NCBI GenBank assembly: GCA_026983935.1
Contig: JALSTC010000703.1
Location: forward strand, 1-8,154
Source of the DNA: Ardenticatenia bacterium
Lineage (GTDB): Bacteria; Chloroflexota; Anaerolineae; Aggregatilineales; Ch27
Reading direction: 5' to 3'
DNA length: 8,154 bases
Made by a program: the position numbers and the translations under genes. A model generated the notes under the pieces. The model ran no database searches, was not told where the DNA came from, and saw only the letters and a program-made list of their open reading frames with translations. Shown piece after piece: positions 1 through 5,618 of the stretch (positions are counted from its first letter, which is position 1; the number at the start of each line of letters is the position of its first letter).

Positions 1-1
1 T

Positions 2-283
2 GCGCGAGCGCTGGAGCACGTTGCGCCGGTGAACATCGCCTTCATTGATGCTCCGCTGACGATGAGCAGAGACGACTTGCTGCGCTATTTTTCCCGGATT
101 AAAGCGCACAGCCAGCAGGGCACGCTGATCGTCCTGAGCGGAATCCACAGCACCCCTGAGATGAGGCGGGCATGGCATATGATCAGGAAAATGCCGCGTA
201 TTGCGGCTACGGTTGACCTCTGGCGGTGGGGAATCGTGATTGTGGGCAGTGGCCCGGCTGTGCATGTTTGTGCAAGGTTATAA
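2..283 (+). CDS. C-terminal fragment of a class I SAM-dependent methyltransferase-like protein
   Basis: The frame is open from the first complete codon at position 2 to a TAA at 281-283, giving the last 93 residues of a protein that starts outside the window. An internal ATG at 29 is not needed as a start because the frame continues upstream. The segment ALEHVAPVNIAFIDAPLT resembles the strand where class I methyltransferases usually carry an FIDGDH-like acidic motif. The later GIHSTPEMRRAWHMIR and TVDLWRWGIVIV match the family's common C-terminal pattern (DDIHWSxxMxxAW, then xDLFxxGIVFF). The usual Asp-Asp before IH is Ser-Gly here, so that site has diverged. The SAM-binding glycine loop would lie upstream and cannot be seen. 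Substrate is unknown. The family assignment is from memory of its motifs. Confidence 0.6.
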   Translation, partial: ARALEHVAPVNIAFIDAPLTMSRDDLLRYFSRIKAHSQQGTLIVLSGIHSTPEMRRAWHMIRKMPRIAATVDLWRWGIVIVGSGPAVHVCARL

Positions 284-322
284 ATTTCTTCCCTGCTCCA
301 AACCTGCCGCGAGTAACAATGA

Positions 323-331
323 TGCTATACT
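323..331 (+). promoter_or_regulatory. Putative extended -10 promoter for the 342-1333 gene pair
   Basis: TGC-TATACT forms an extended -10 element (TGn followed by a 5/6 match to TATAAT, hexamer at 326-331). No convincing -35 hexamer is seen 16-18 bases upstream, which is tolerable for extended -10 promoters. A transcription start 6-7 bases downstream would fall at about 338, only about 4 bases before the ATG at 342. The transcript would therefore be leaderless or nearly so. This agrees with the lack of a Shine-Dalgarno sequence before 342. Confidence 0.5.
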
Positions 332-341
332 ACTTTATAGT

Positions 342-584
342 ATGAATACATCCTGGGAACATATCACCTGCGAAGTCACTTTTACGCCGGACGGCAAGCC
401 TCAGCCACACGCCATTACCTGGCGGCAAGAACGGCTTCTGGTGATCGCGACGGGCCGCCGCCGGGATACGCCGGATGGCCAGCACCTGCTGAGTCGCGTG
501 CAGGATGGGCGCGTATTTGAACTGCGCTATCACGCCCCCTACTGGACAGCAAGACTATTGACCTCTCCTCCTGAAATGGTGTGA
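342..584 (+). CDS. Small hypothetical protein, 80 aa, beta-strand-rich
   Basis: This codes for 80 residues from ATG 342 to TGA 582-584. The frame also stays open upstream to an ATG at 240, but that start would overlap the preceding gene and give a poor N-terminus. Position 342 follows directly on a plausible -10 element. The protein has no signal peptide or membrane segment. It has an alternating pattern typical of a small beta protein (CEVTFTPDG, HAITWRQERLLVIATG, LLSRVQDGRVFELRYH, YWTARLLT). The WR...LLVI...GRVFELRY arrangement loosely recalls small DUF6504-type proteins, but I would not assign it. The gene ends with GTGA overlapping a possible start of the next gene, so the two are probably co-transcribed and translationally coupled. 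Function unknown. Confidence 0.7.
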   Translation: MNTSWEHITCEVTFTPDGKPQPHAITWRQERLLVIATGRRRDTPDGQHLLSRVQDGRVFELRYHAPYWTARLLTSPPEMV

Positions 585-586
585 CA

Positions 587-1333
587 ATGACCGATAAGTC
601 CACTTTCAACAGCATCACCCGCCTGGCCGTTTTCGTCATTCCGCCTCCGATGCATCCCCTGGCCGTACAGGGCAGCCCCCTGATCGGCTATGACATATGG
701 TCAGGGATCGTCTTTCCGGATGAAGGCGCAGCCTGGCCGGGCTTCTCTACCGAAGATGTCACACGTATTCGCACACTGCCACGTCCCTACGGGGTACACA
801 TCACCCTGGGGGATGCGCTGGAATATCCCACAGAGGCCCTGCCAATCATTGGCGAACGGCTGGAAACCATCACAGAACAACTCCCTGCTTTCACGCTGCG
901 CGGCGCATCCTATGACCAGCATTTCTGGGACTCGATACTGGCGCTTCACTGGGAGGAAGGTGCCAACCACCTGCACCGGCTGGCCGTCGCCACCGCCGTG
1001 CACATCAATACGCTTCGCCGCCGCCACCCCCGCGTCACAGTACCGATGACCACCCACCCCAGCCTGCTGCGTGACTGGGCCATCGAGACCACCTTTGGCT
1101 ATTTCTGGACAATCGAAAAATACTATCCGCACCTGACGCTGGCCAACGCACTCAACGATCGCGCCGAACGCGACAGGCTGTGGACAACCTGGCAGCGCTC
1201 CGGCTACATCAGCACGGATATGAGCGAGTACAACCTCATCGTCGATCGTATTTACCTGGTGACACTGCCCGAAGAGGGTGACTACTGGATCATCCATCCG
1301 GATTATCCGGAAGGGTTCGCCCTGCGAGGGTAA
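587..1333 (+). CDS. DUF1045 / 2H phosphoesterase-superfamily-like protein
   Basis: This encodes 248 residues from ATG 587; GTG 581 is an alternative that overlaps the previous stop (GTGA). The N-terminus TRLAVFVIPPPMHPLA followed by GYD matches the start of DUF1045 proteins (RYAxYFxPPxxHPL...LG.D). Two HxT motifs are present: HIT at residues 71-73 in RPYGVHITL and HLT at 182-184 in YPHLTLANAL. They are spaced as in the two-lobed 2H phosphoesterase fold, where both histidines act on cyclic phosphate or phosphodiester substrates. The length fits the family (about 220-250). DUF1045 members are often found in phosphonate (phn) operons, but no phn gene is visible here. No Shine-Dalgarno is seen; the upstream bases are pyrimidine-rich (CTCTCCTCCT at 563-572), so translation probably depends on coupling. 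Activity on a specific substrate is not inferable. Confidence 0.75.
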   Translation: MTDKSTFNSITRLAVFVIPPPMHPLAVQGSPLIGYDIWSGIVFPDEGAAWPGFSTEDVTRIRTLPRPYGVHITLGDALEYPTEALPIIGERLETITEQLPAFTLRGASYDQHFWDSILALHWEEGANHLHRLAVATAVHINTLRRRHPRVTVPMTTHPSLLRDWAIETTFGYFWTIEKYYPHLTLANALNDRAERDRLWTTWQRSGYISTDMSEYNLIVDRIYLVTLPEEGDYWIIHPDYPEGFALRG

Positions 1334-1346
1334 ACGTTGCGGTGTC

Positions 1347-2093
1347 TCAGAGGTTTCCGGCGGCGGCTTCGTCAATCAACCAGAACAGTCGGCCTTCCAT
1401 CGGACGGATGATCTGTGCGGGCAAAGTATCCGGGGTGTAGGGGCCATAGAGCACCTGTCGCAGCCGCTCCGCTTTATTTGCCCCGGAGACAAGAAAGGTC
1501 ACCTGCGCAGCCGCATTGAGCGACTTCGCCGTCAGTGTGATCCGCCAGGCCGCCAGTTTTGCCACCTCATAAGCGGACACCCAGTGCCGTGTCTCACGGA
1601 TCGCCTTCGCGCCGGGAAACAACGAGGCCGTGTGGCCATCCTCGCCCATGCCCAGCAGCACAAGATCAAAACGCGGCGCCGGTTCCTGGTTCGGGAGCGT
1701 CAGCGGCGCAAAGAAGGCCCGCAGCATACCCTCATACTCCGCCGCCGCCGCTGTGGGGGCCATTTCCCCGCGTATGCGATGAACGTTATCCGCGGGAATG
1801 GGTACATGATCAAGCAGGGCCTCCCGCGCCATGCGGAAATTGCTGTCGGGGTGATCGGGCGGCACACAGCGCTCATCTCCCCAGAACACGTGCACGCATG
1901 ACCAGTCAATCTGCCCGGCCAGCAGATCATCCCCGGCCAGCCGCTCATACAGTGCTTTGGGTGTGGAGCCGCCGGAAAGTGCCACGGTGAACAACTGCCG
2001 CTGGTTGATGGCCTGTACGGCCTGGTCTACAAAATGCTGTGCCGCCGCTTCCGTCAGGCGCGCAAAGTCGGGATATGTCTTGATCATGCTCAT
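1347..2093 (-). CDS. pgl: 6-phosphogluconolactonase
   Basis: A 248-residue cytosolic enzyme that hydrolyses 6-phosphoglucono-delta-lactone to 6-phosphogluconate, the second step of the oxidative pentose phosphate pathway. Family hallmarks appear in order: ALSGGSTPKALYERL (about residues 38-52), VFWGDERCVPPDHPDSN (69-85), DLVLLGMGEDGHTASLFPG (143-161), ITLTAKSLNAA (185-195) and LVSGANKAER (201-210). Length is typical (230-260). The ATG at 2093 lies 3 bases after the zwf stop, with GAGGA inside the end of zwf as ribosome binding site. Translation is probably coupled to zwf. A second ATG at 2087 is possible. The gene is last in its block and ends 13 bases from the convergent DUF1045 gene, leaving no room for an independent terminator. 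Confidence 0.96.
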   Translation of the reverse strand: MSMIKTYPDFARLTEAAAQHFVDQAVQAINQRQLFTVALSGGSTPKALYERLAGDDLLAGQIDWSCVHVFWGDERCVPPDHPDSNFRMAREALLDHVPIPADNVHRIRGEMAPTAAAAEYEGMLRAFFAPLTLPNQEPAPRFDLVLLGMGEDGHTASLFPGAKAIRETRHWVSAYEVAKLAAWRITLTAKSLNAAAQVTFLVSGANKAERLRQVLYGPYTPDTLPAQIIRPMEGRLFWLIDEAAAGNL

Positions 2094-2096
2094 GGT

Positions 2097-3554
2097 TCAG
2101 TCCTCATGACCACCGCAGATGTGCCACCAGTCACGCCCGTCACGCCTCATGAATGCTTCCGCGTCTTCTGGCCCCCAGGTGCCGGGCGCGTAATGAGCCA
2201 GCGGCGGCGTATTGGATTTCTCCCACCCGGTCAACACCGGATCGATCACGCCCCAGGCCAGTTCGATTTCATCGCTGCGGGCAAATAACGAGGCGTCTCC
2301 CTGCAGCGCATCCAGCAGCAGCCGCTCATAAGCATCAGGCAGCGGCTGGTCATTGAAGCTGTCGCGGTAGTGAAAATCCATATCTACCGGGCGCATTTCC
2401 TGGGCCGAGTCGGGGACTTTGGCCTGGAACTTCAGATGCATACCCTCATCCGGCTGAATACACAATCCCAGCATATTTGGCACCAAGGCAGAGGGATCGG
2501 GCAGGTTGAACATGACATGCGGCGGGCGCTGGAAACGAACGATGATCTCGCTGGTCTTTGTCGCCAGCGCCTTGCCGGAACGCAGGTAAAACGGCACGCC
2601 CTGCCAGCGCCAGTTGTCCACATAGAGCTTGAGGGCCGCATAAGTCGGCGTCTGCGAATCCGGGGCAACTCCCTCCGCTTCACAGTAGCCATGATACTGT
2701 GCCCGCACGGTATCGCCAAGTGACACAGGGCGGATTGCCCCCAGCACTTTCGCCTTTTCATTACGCACCGCATCGGCATTGAACGACGCCGGCGGTTCCA
2801 TGGCCACCAGAGACAGCAACTGCAGCAGATGATTCTGGAACATGTCACGCAGCACGCCGGATCGGTCGTAGTACCCGGCCCGATGCCCGACATCTACCGT
2901 CTCGGCAACTGTGATCTGCACATGATCCACATAGCGGCGGTTCCAGACCGGCTCAAAGATCGTGTTGGCAAAGCGGAAGAAGAGGATATTCTGTGCGGTT
3001 TCCTTGCCCAGGTAGTGATCAATGCGATAGACCTGCCGTTCATCAAAAACATCATGGACAGTGCGGTTCAGTGCCAGCGCAGACGCCAGATCATGCCCAA
3101 ACGGCTTCTCAATCACGATGCGACGCCAGCCTTTCCGCTCCGCGACCATATCCGCAGCCGCCAGATTGCTGATGGCATCAGCGTAGAGCTGCGGGCCGAC
3201 GGCCAGATAATACAGCCGATTGGCCGGGCCACCTTCCAGGCGGACGAGCAAACGCTGCAACGTATTAAAATCGCCTGTCTCCTTCAGGCTGCCGGGCGAG
3301 TACCAGATCATGGCAGCGAATGAATCCCACTTCGCCTGCTCCGTGTGGAAGGCGTCGCCCATGAATTTTTCCGCAGCCTCGCGCAGGACACTGCGGAATT
3401 CCTCATGAGAATAGGGCCGGCGAGAAAAGCCGACAATCTGCACATCTTCTGGCAGTCGGCCTTTGCAGTACAGACTGAACAATGCCGGGATCAGCTTGCG
3501 CCTGGTCAGGTCTCCTGACGCGCCGAATATCACAATACTGGTACGACCGCTCAT
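2097..3554 (-). CDS. zwf: Glucose-6-phosphate 1-dehydrogenase
   Basis: The 485-residue product oxidises glucose-6-phosphate to 6-phosphoglucono-delta-lactone with reduction of NAD(P)+, committing carbon to the oxidative pentose phosphate pathway. The N-terminal Rossmann motif is IVIFGASGDLTRRKLIPAL (residues 7-25). EKPFGHD is at 149-155. The family signature with the catalytic histidine, RIDHYLGKE, is at 177-185, followed by FFRFANTIFEPVWN (192-205). The C-terminal domain with YVDNWRWQGVPFYLRSGK (311-328) is complete, and length is as expected (480-510). I chose ATG 3554 because GGAG (3564-3561) sits 6 bases upstream and the protein then begins MSGRTSIVIFGASGD, as in relatives. Starts at ATG 3566 or GTG 3587 would add 4 or 11 residues. 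It lies 43 bases after rpiA and 3 bases before pgl in one apparent operon. Confidence 0.97.
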   Translation of the reverse strand: MSGRTSIVIFGASGDLTRRKLIPALFSLYCKGRLPEDVQIVGFSRRPYSHEEFRSVLREAAEKFMGDAFHTEQAKWDSFAAMIWYSPGSLKETGDFNTLQRLLVRLEGGPANRLYYLAVGPQLYADAISNLAAADMVAERKGWRRIVIEKPFGHDLASALALNRTVHDVFDERQVYRIDHYLGKETAQNILFFRFANTIFEPVWNRRYVDHVQITVAETVDVGHRAGYYDRSGVLRDMFQNHLLQLLSLVAMEPPASFNADAVRNEKAKVLGAIRPVSLGDTVRAQYHGYCEAEGVAPDSQTPTYAALKLYVDNWRWQGVPFYLRSGKALATKTSEIIVRFQRPPHVMFNLPDPSALVPNMLGLCIQPDEGMHLKFQAKVPDSAQEMRPVDMDFHYRDSFNDQPLPDAYERLLLDALQGDASLFARSDEIELAWGVIDPVLTGWEKSNTPPLAHYAPGTWGPEDAEAFMRRDGRDWWHICGGHED

Positions 3555-3560
3555 TTTCCA

Positions 3561-3564
3561 CTCC
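3561..3564 (-). promoter_or_regulatory. Ribosome binding site deciding the zwf start
   Basis: On the minus strand GGAG is followed by TGGAAA and then ATG (3554-3552), a normal spacing of 6 bases. The alternative ATG at 3566 has its purine-rich GGGAAGGG directly abutting it, which is too close. This favours the shorter zwf product. Confidence 0.55.
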
Positions 3565-3597
3565 ATCCCTTCCCAAAAAACAACCACTGCCCGTACA

Positions 3598-4296
3598 TCA
3601 AGATTCCTGCCGCCTCAAATGACGCAGGCCATCCTGTCCGCCAACGATCACATCCGTTGCCAGATCAAGGAACAGCCCGTGCTCCACAATCCCGGCGCGT
3701 GATTCCAGGCGGGCAGCCAGCGCAGCCGGATCAGTAATCGGGCCAAAGCGCGTATCCAGAATCAGATTACCCTGGTCGGTGTAAAAAGGCGTGTCATCCT
3801 CTTTTCGGCGCAGGGCAGGCTCTCCGCCCAATGAACGCAGATAAACCACCTGCGCCCCCCAGCCAAATTCAACCACCTCGATTGGCAGCGCCCAGCGCGT
3901 CCCCAGGGCAGGCGAGAGCTTGCTTTCATCCACAACGATGATCTCACGACGGCTGGCCTGGGCGACCATCTTTTCCCGCAGAAGCGCGCCGCCGCCGCCC
4001 TTGATCAGATTCAATTGCGGGTCCACTTCGTCCGCGCCATCGATGGTCAGGTCTATGGCCGGGTGCGCATCCAATGTGGTGAGCGGAATACCAAGCCTGC
4101 GGGCCTCAGCTTCAATGTGCCGTGAGGCGGGAATACCCAGAATATCATGGAGCTGCCCCGTCTTAATCAGATGGGCAATGCGCTGTACAGCAAAGATGGC
4201 CGTGCTGCCATGCCCCAGGCCGACCACCATCCCCGACTCGACAAATTCGACCGCCTTTTCGGCGGCCTGCTGCTTCAACTGTGTGACATCTATCAC
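3598..4296 (-). CDS. rpiA: Ribose-5-phosphate isomerase A
   Basis: This 232-residue cytosolic enzyme interconverts ribose-5-phosphate and ribulose-5-phosphate, linking the oxidative and non-oxidative branches of the pentose phosphate pathway. Motifs seen are the phosphate loop VVGLGHGSTAIFAVQ (24-38), the acidic active-site stretch DLTIDGADEVD (82-92) and KGGGGALLREKM (99-110), whose glutamate at 107 corresponds to the catalytic base in characterised RpiA. C-terminal VEHGLFLDLATDVIVG (204-219) is also typical. Length is normal (about 220-235). The start is GTG at 4296, with a GAGGGGGG ribosome binding site (4304-4311) 7 bases upstream. The phosphate loop has His where most relatives have Thr (GLGTGST). 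The gene follows the membrane-protein gene by 56 bases and precedes zwf by 43. Confidence 0.96.
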   Translation of the reverse strand: MIDVTQLKQQAAEKAVEFVESGMVVGLGHGSTAIFAVQRIAHLIKTGQLHDILGIPASRHIEAEARRLGIPLTTLDAHPAIDLTIDGADEVDPQLNLIKGGGGALLREKMVAQASRREIIVVDESKLSPALGTRWALPIEVVEFGWGAQVVYLRSLGGEPALRRKEDDTPFYTDQGNLILDTRFGPITDPAALAARLESRAGIVEHGLFLDLATDVIVGGQDGLRHLRRQES

Positions 4297-4352
4297 CGGA
4301 TTACCCCCCTCTGGAGTTAGACGAATTCGACACGGTTTCTCTTACACCGGCC

Positions 4353-5450
4353 TCATGCGCCTGTCGTTGGCGCAGTGCCAGCAGCTCCGCCTCGCAGAGC
4401 ATAAACCGTATTGGCCAGGAACAGCAGCAGTGCTATCACATTCAGCATCGCGCCCCACTGCCGCCCCGGTATCCACAGCAGTAGATCGCCGATCACACGC
4501 AGCAGTAGTGAAAAATGCAGCACAGCCAGCGGAATGTAGCTCACGGAATAATAAGCCATCTGCCGATTCAGCACTGAAGGGAATACGATCGGCGCATGGC
4601 CGAAGATCATCGCCATGACAAACCCGAGAAACAGCGCATGCAGCAGCGCGCCATACTGCGGCCCACCCCGCACACCGCCGATAAACAGCGCCATTCCCCC
4701 GCTGACGCCCAACCATGCATATCCGGACAGCAGGCACACGGCGATAAAACGCCGCAGGCCGCTCTGCCGCACCGTATGGCGGGCAATGTCATGGCGCAGC
4801 AGCCACAGCGCCAGGGCCACCAGCCCGATGCCAGACAGCCGCACGCCCGGGTCAAAAGCCACCAGCGTCAGCACCAGCCCGAGCATGAACAGCCCGATCG
4901 CGCCAACGAACGCCCGGTAGCTTCCACGAGAGAGGCGCAGCAGGCGGCTTAGCTCCAGCCGCTCTCCGGCAATGGTCAGCGTCAGGAAGCCCGCCCACCA
5001 GAATGCCACCGTAGACAGCGGCTGCCCGAAGAGCCACAAGCCATTCCCCACCACCCAGAGCACCGCGGCAATCCCCATGACAGCAGTAAACAGCGCAGGG
5101 TGGCGGCGAATGATCTCGATGAAAACGACAACCAACATCACGCTCCCCAGGGTCATCAGCAGCGGACCCGGCAGGCCCGGCACACCAACCATCAGCAGCA
5201 CCGTACCGATCGCGGTCAACACCGGGCCGCTGTAAGTCCAGCGCTTCCCCAATGCTACGGCCCGCTCCACCCCAATCACCGTGCCCAGAAAACCGGAGAC
5301 CATCAGCGGGCCATGTGCCAGCGGCAGCGTGGGGCGCAGCGGCGGGATCACCCAGCCGACACGGATAAGCCCGGCCCACATTGCGGCCAGCAGCCCCACC
5401 AGCGCGGTAATGATCAAGAGCGCTGATACCCGAGTCATCAATTTCGGCAT
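4353..5450 (-). CDS. NnrS-like polytopic membrane protein with intramembrane histidines
   Basis: A 365-residue integral membrane protein with roughly 11-12 predicted transmembrane helices spread along its whole length (for example residues 10-32, 44-66, 74-92, 96-114, 121-141, 180-198, 204-219, 233-257, 266-292, 300-321 and 333-350). ATG 5450 is chosen because AGGTGA lies 4 bases upstream; a longer frame from 5486 has no such site. Histidines lie in or near helices at 46 (PLAHGPLMVSGFLGTVIG), 271 and 285 (LHALFLGFVMAMIFGHAPI) and 312. A charged GERLELSR is at 162-169. This layout resembles NnrS and related heme-copper-oxidase-subunit-I-like proteins, where such histidines bind heme or metal; the resemblance is from pattern only. 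It is first in the block with rpiA, zwf and pgl, divergent from the M4 peptidase. Specific function unknown. Confidence 0.75.
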   Translation of the reverse strand: MPKLMTRVSALLIITALVGLLAAMWAGLIRVGWVIPPLRPTLPLAHGPLMVSGFLGTVIGVERAVALGKRWTYSGPVLTAIGTVLLMVGVPGLPGPLLMTLGSVMLVVVFIEIIRRHPALFTAVMGIAAVLWVVGNGLWLFGQPLSTVAFWWAGFLTLTIAGERLELSRLLRLSRGSYRAFVGAIGLFMLGLVLTLVAFDPGVRLSGIGLVALALWLLRHDIARHTVRQSGLRRFIAVCLLSGYAWLGVSGGMALFIGGVRGGPQYGALLHALFLGFVMAMIFGHAPIVFPSVLNRQMAYYSVSYIPLAVLHFSLLLRVIGDLLLWIPGRQWGAMLNVIALLLFLANTVYALRGGAAGTAPTTGA

Positions 5451-5454
5451 AAAC

Positions 5455-5460
5455 TCACCT
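5455..5460 (-). promoter_or_regulatory. Ribosome binding site for the membrane-protein gene
   Basis: AGGTGA on the minus strand, followed by GTTT and ATG at 5450, is the only Shine-Dalgarno-like element near this start. It decides against the in-frame ATG at 5486, which would add 12 polar residues ahead of the first membrane helix. Confidence 0.6.
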
Positions 5461-5504
5461 TGCACGGAATGCCCTTCATCCGTCACTTATGAAAATCCTA
5501 TCTA

Positions 5505-5513
5505 TGTTATAAT
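5505..5513 (+). promoter_or_regulatory. Extended -10 promoter for the M4 peptidase-emfourin operon
   Basis: TGT-TATAAT gives a perfect -10 hexamer (5508-5513) with the TGn extension (5505-5507). No strong -35 is seen; TCACTT at 5483-5488 is the nearest weak candidate. The expected transcription start about 7 bases downstream falls on or next to position 5520, which is itself the A of an in-frame ATG. If translation instead begins at the preferred 5619, the 5' untranslated region is about 99 bases. Confidence 0.65.
5506..5511 (-). promoter_or_regulatory. Possible -10 element for the membrane protein-rpiA-zwf-pgl operon
   Basis: Read on the minus strand, the same AT-rich core gives TATAAC (5 of 6 matches to TATAAT). 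It overlaps the plus-strand TATAAT because TTATAA is palindromic. Transcription from it would start near 5499 and leave about 49 bases of leader before ATG 5450. No clear -35 is visible. Weaker alternatives such as TAGGAT (5500-5495) exist, so this is tentative. Confidence 0.35.
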
Positions 5514-5521
5514 CACGGCAT

Positions 5522-5538
5522 GAAGCAATTACTGCTTC
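5522..5538. repeat. Inverted repeat at the presumed 5' end of the peptidase mRNA
   Basis: GAAGCA (5522-5527) and TGCTTC (5533-5538) are perfect 6-base complementary arms around the 5-base spacer ATTAC. They sit directly downstream of the -10 element. This could be an operator overlapping the start of transcription or a small 5' stem-loop stabilising the mRNA. A six-base dyad can also occur by chance. Confidence 0.45.
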
Positions 5539-5600
5539 TGGGCCAACTGTCTGAATGCAGGTCGTGTTTTTCTTGCCACCATATTGTTACGCATATCCGG

Positions 5601-5608
5601 GGAGAAGG
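5601..5608 (+). promoter_or_regulatory. Ribosome binding site supporting the ATG at 5619
   Basis: GGAGAAGG lies 10 bases before ATG 5619. The protein starting there (MNTRPHNPLECIVPPHML) matches the usual N-terminus of protealysin-type precursors, so this site favours 5619 over the upstream in-frame ATG at 5520. Confidence 0.6.
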
Positions 5609-5618
5609 CTACTTTACG

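Noticed and set aside
271..310. Imperfect GGTT/AACC repeat after the methyltransferase-like gene as a terminator
   Set aside because: Arms are about 5 bases with a long AT/pyrimidine loop, and there is no T-run after the second arm.
240..341. Upstream extension of the small protein to ATG 240
   Set aside because: It would overlap the preceding gene by 44 bases and places the promoter-like TGCTATACT inside the coding region. The added residues show no family resemblance.
1312..1323. AGGG-TTCG-CCCT hairpin as a rho-independent terminator of the DUF1045 gene
   Set aside because: The stem is only 4 base pairs, the loop closing pair is G-C and not the stable C-G form, and no U-tract follows.
701..1375. 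Minus-strand open frame of 224 codons opposite the DUF1045 gene
   Set aside because: Its translation is Cys/Gly/Gln-rich with no family motif, and it overlaps fully with a convincing gene on the plus strand. It is a codon-bias shadow.
1278..1901. Plus-strand open frame of about 207 codons opposite pgl
   Set aside because: Arg/His-rich product without recognisable domain, antisense to a strongly supported pgl.
4322..4329. CGAATTCG palindrome in the gap between the membrane gene and rpiA as an operator or terminator
   Set aside because: It is only 8 bases, has no spacer or partner copy and no U-tract, and is readily explained by chance.
3920..4618. Plus-strand open frame of 232 codons spanning the ends of rpiA and the membrane gene
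   Set aside because: Composition is Ser/Arg/Pro-rich and motif-free, and it crosses two well-supported genes and their intergenic gap on the other strand.
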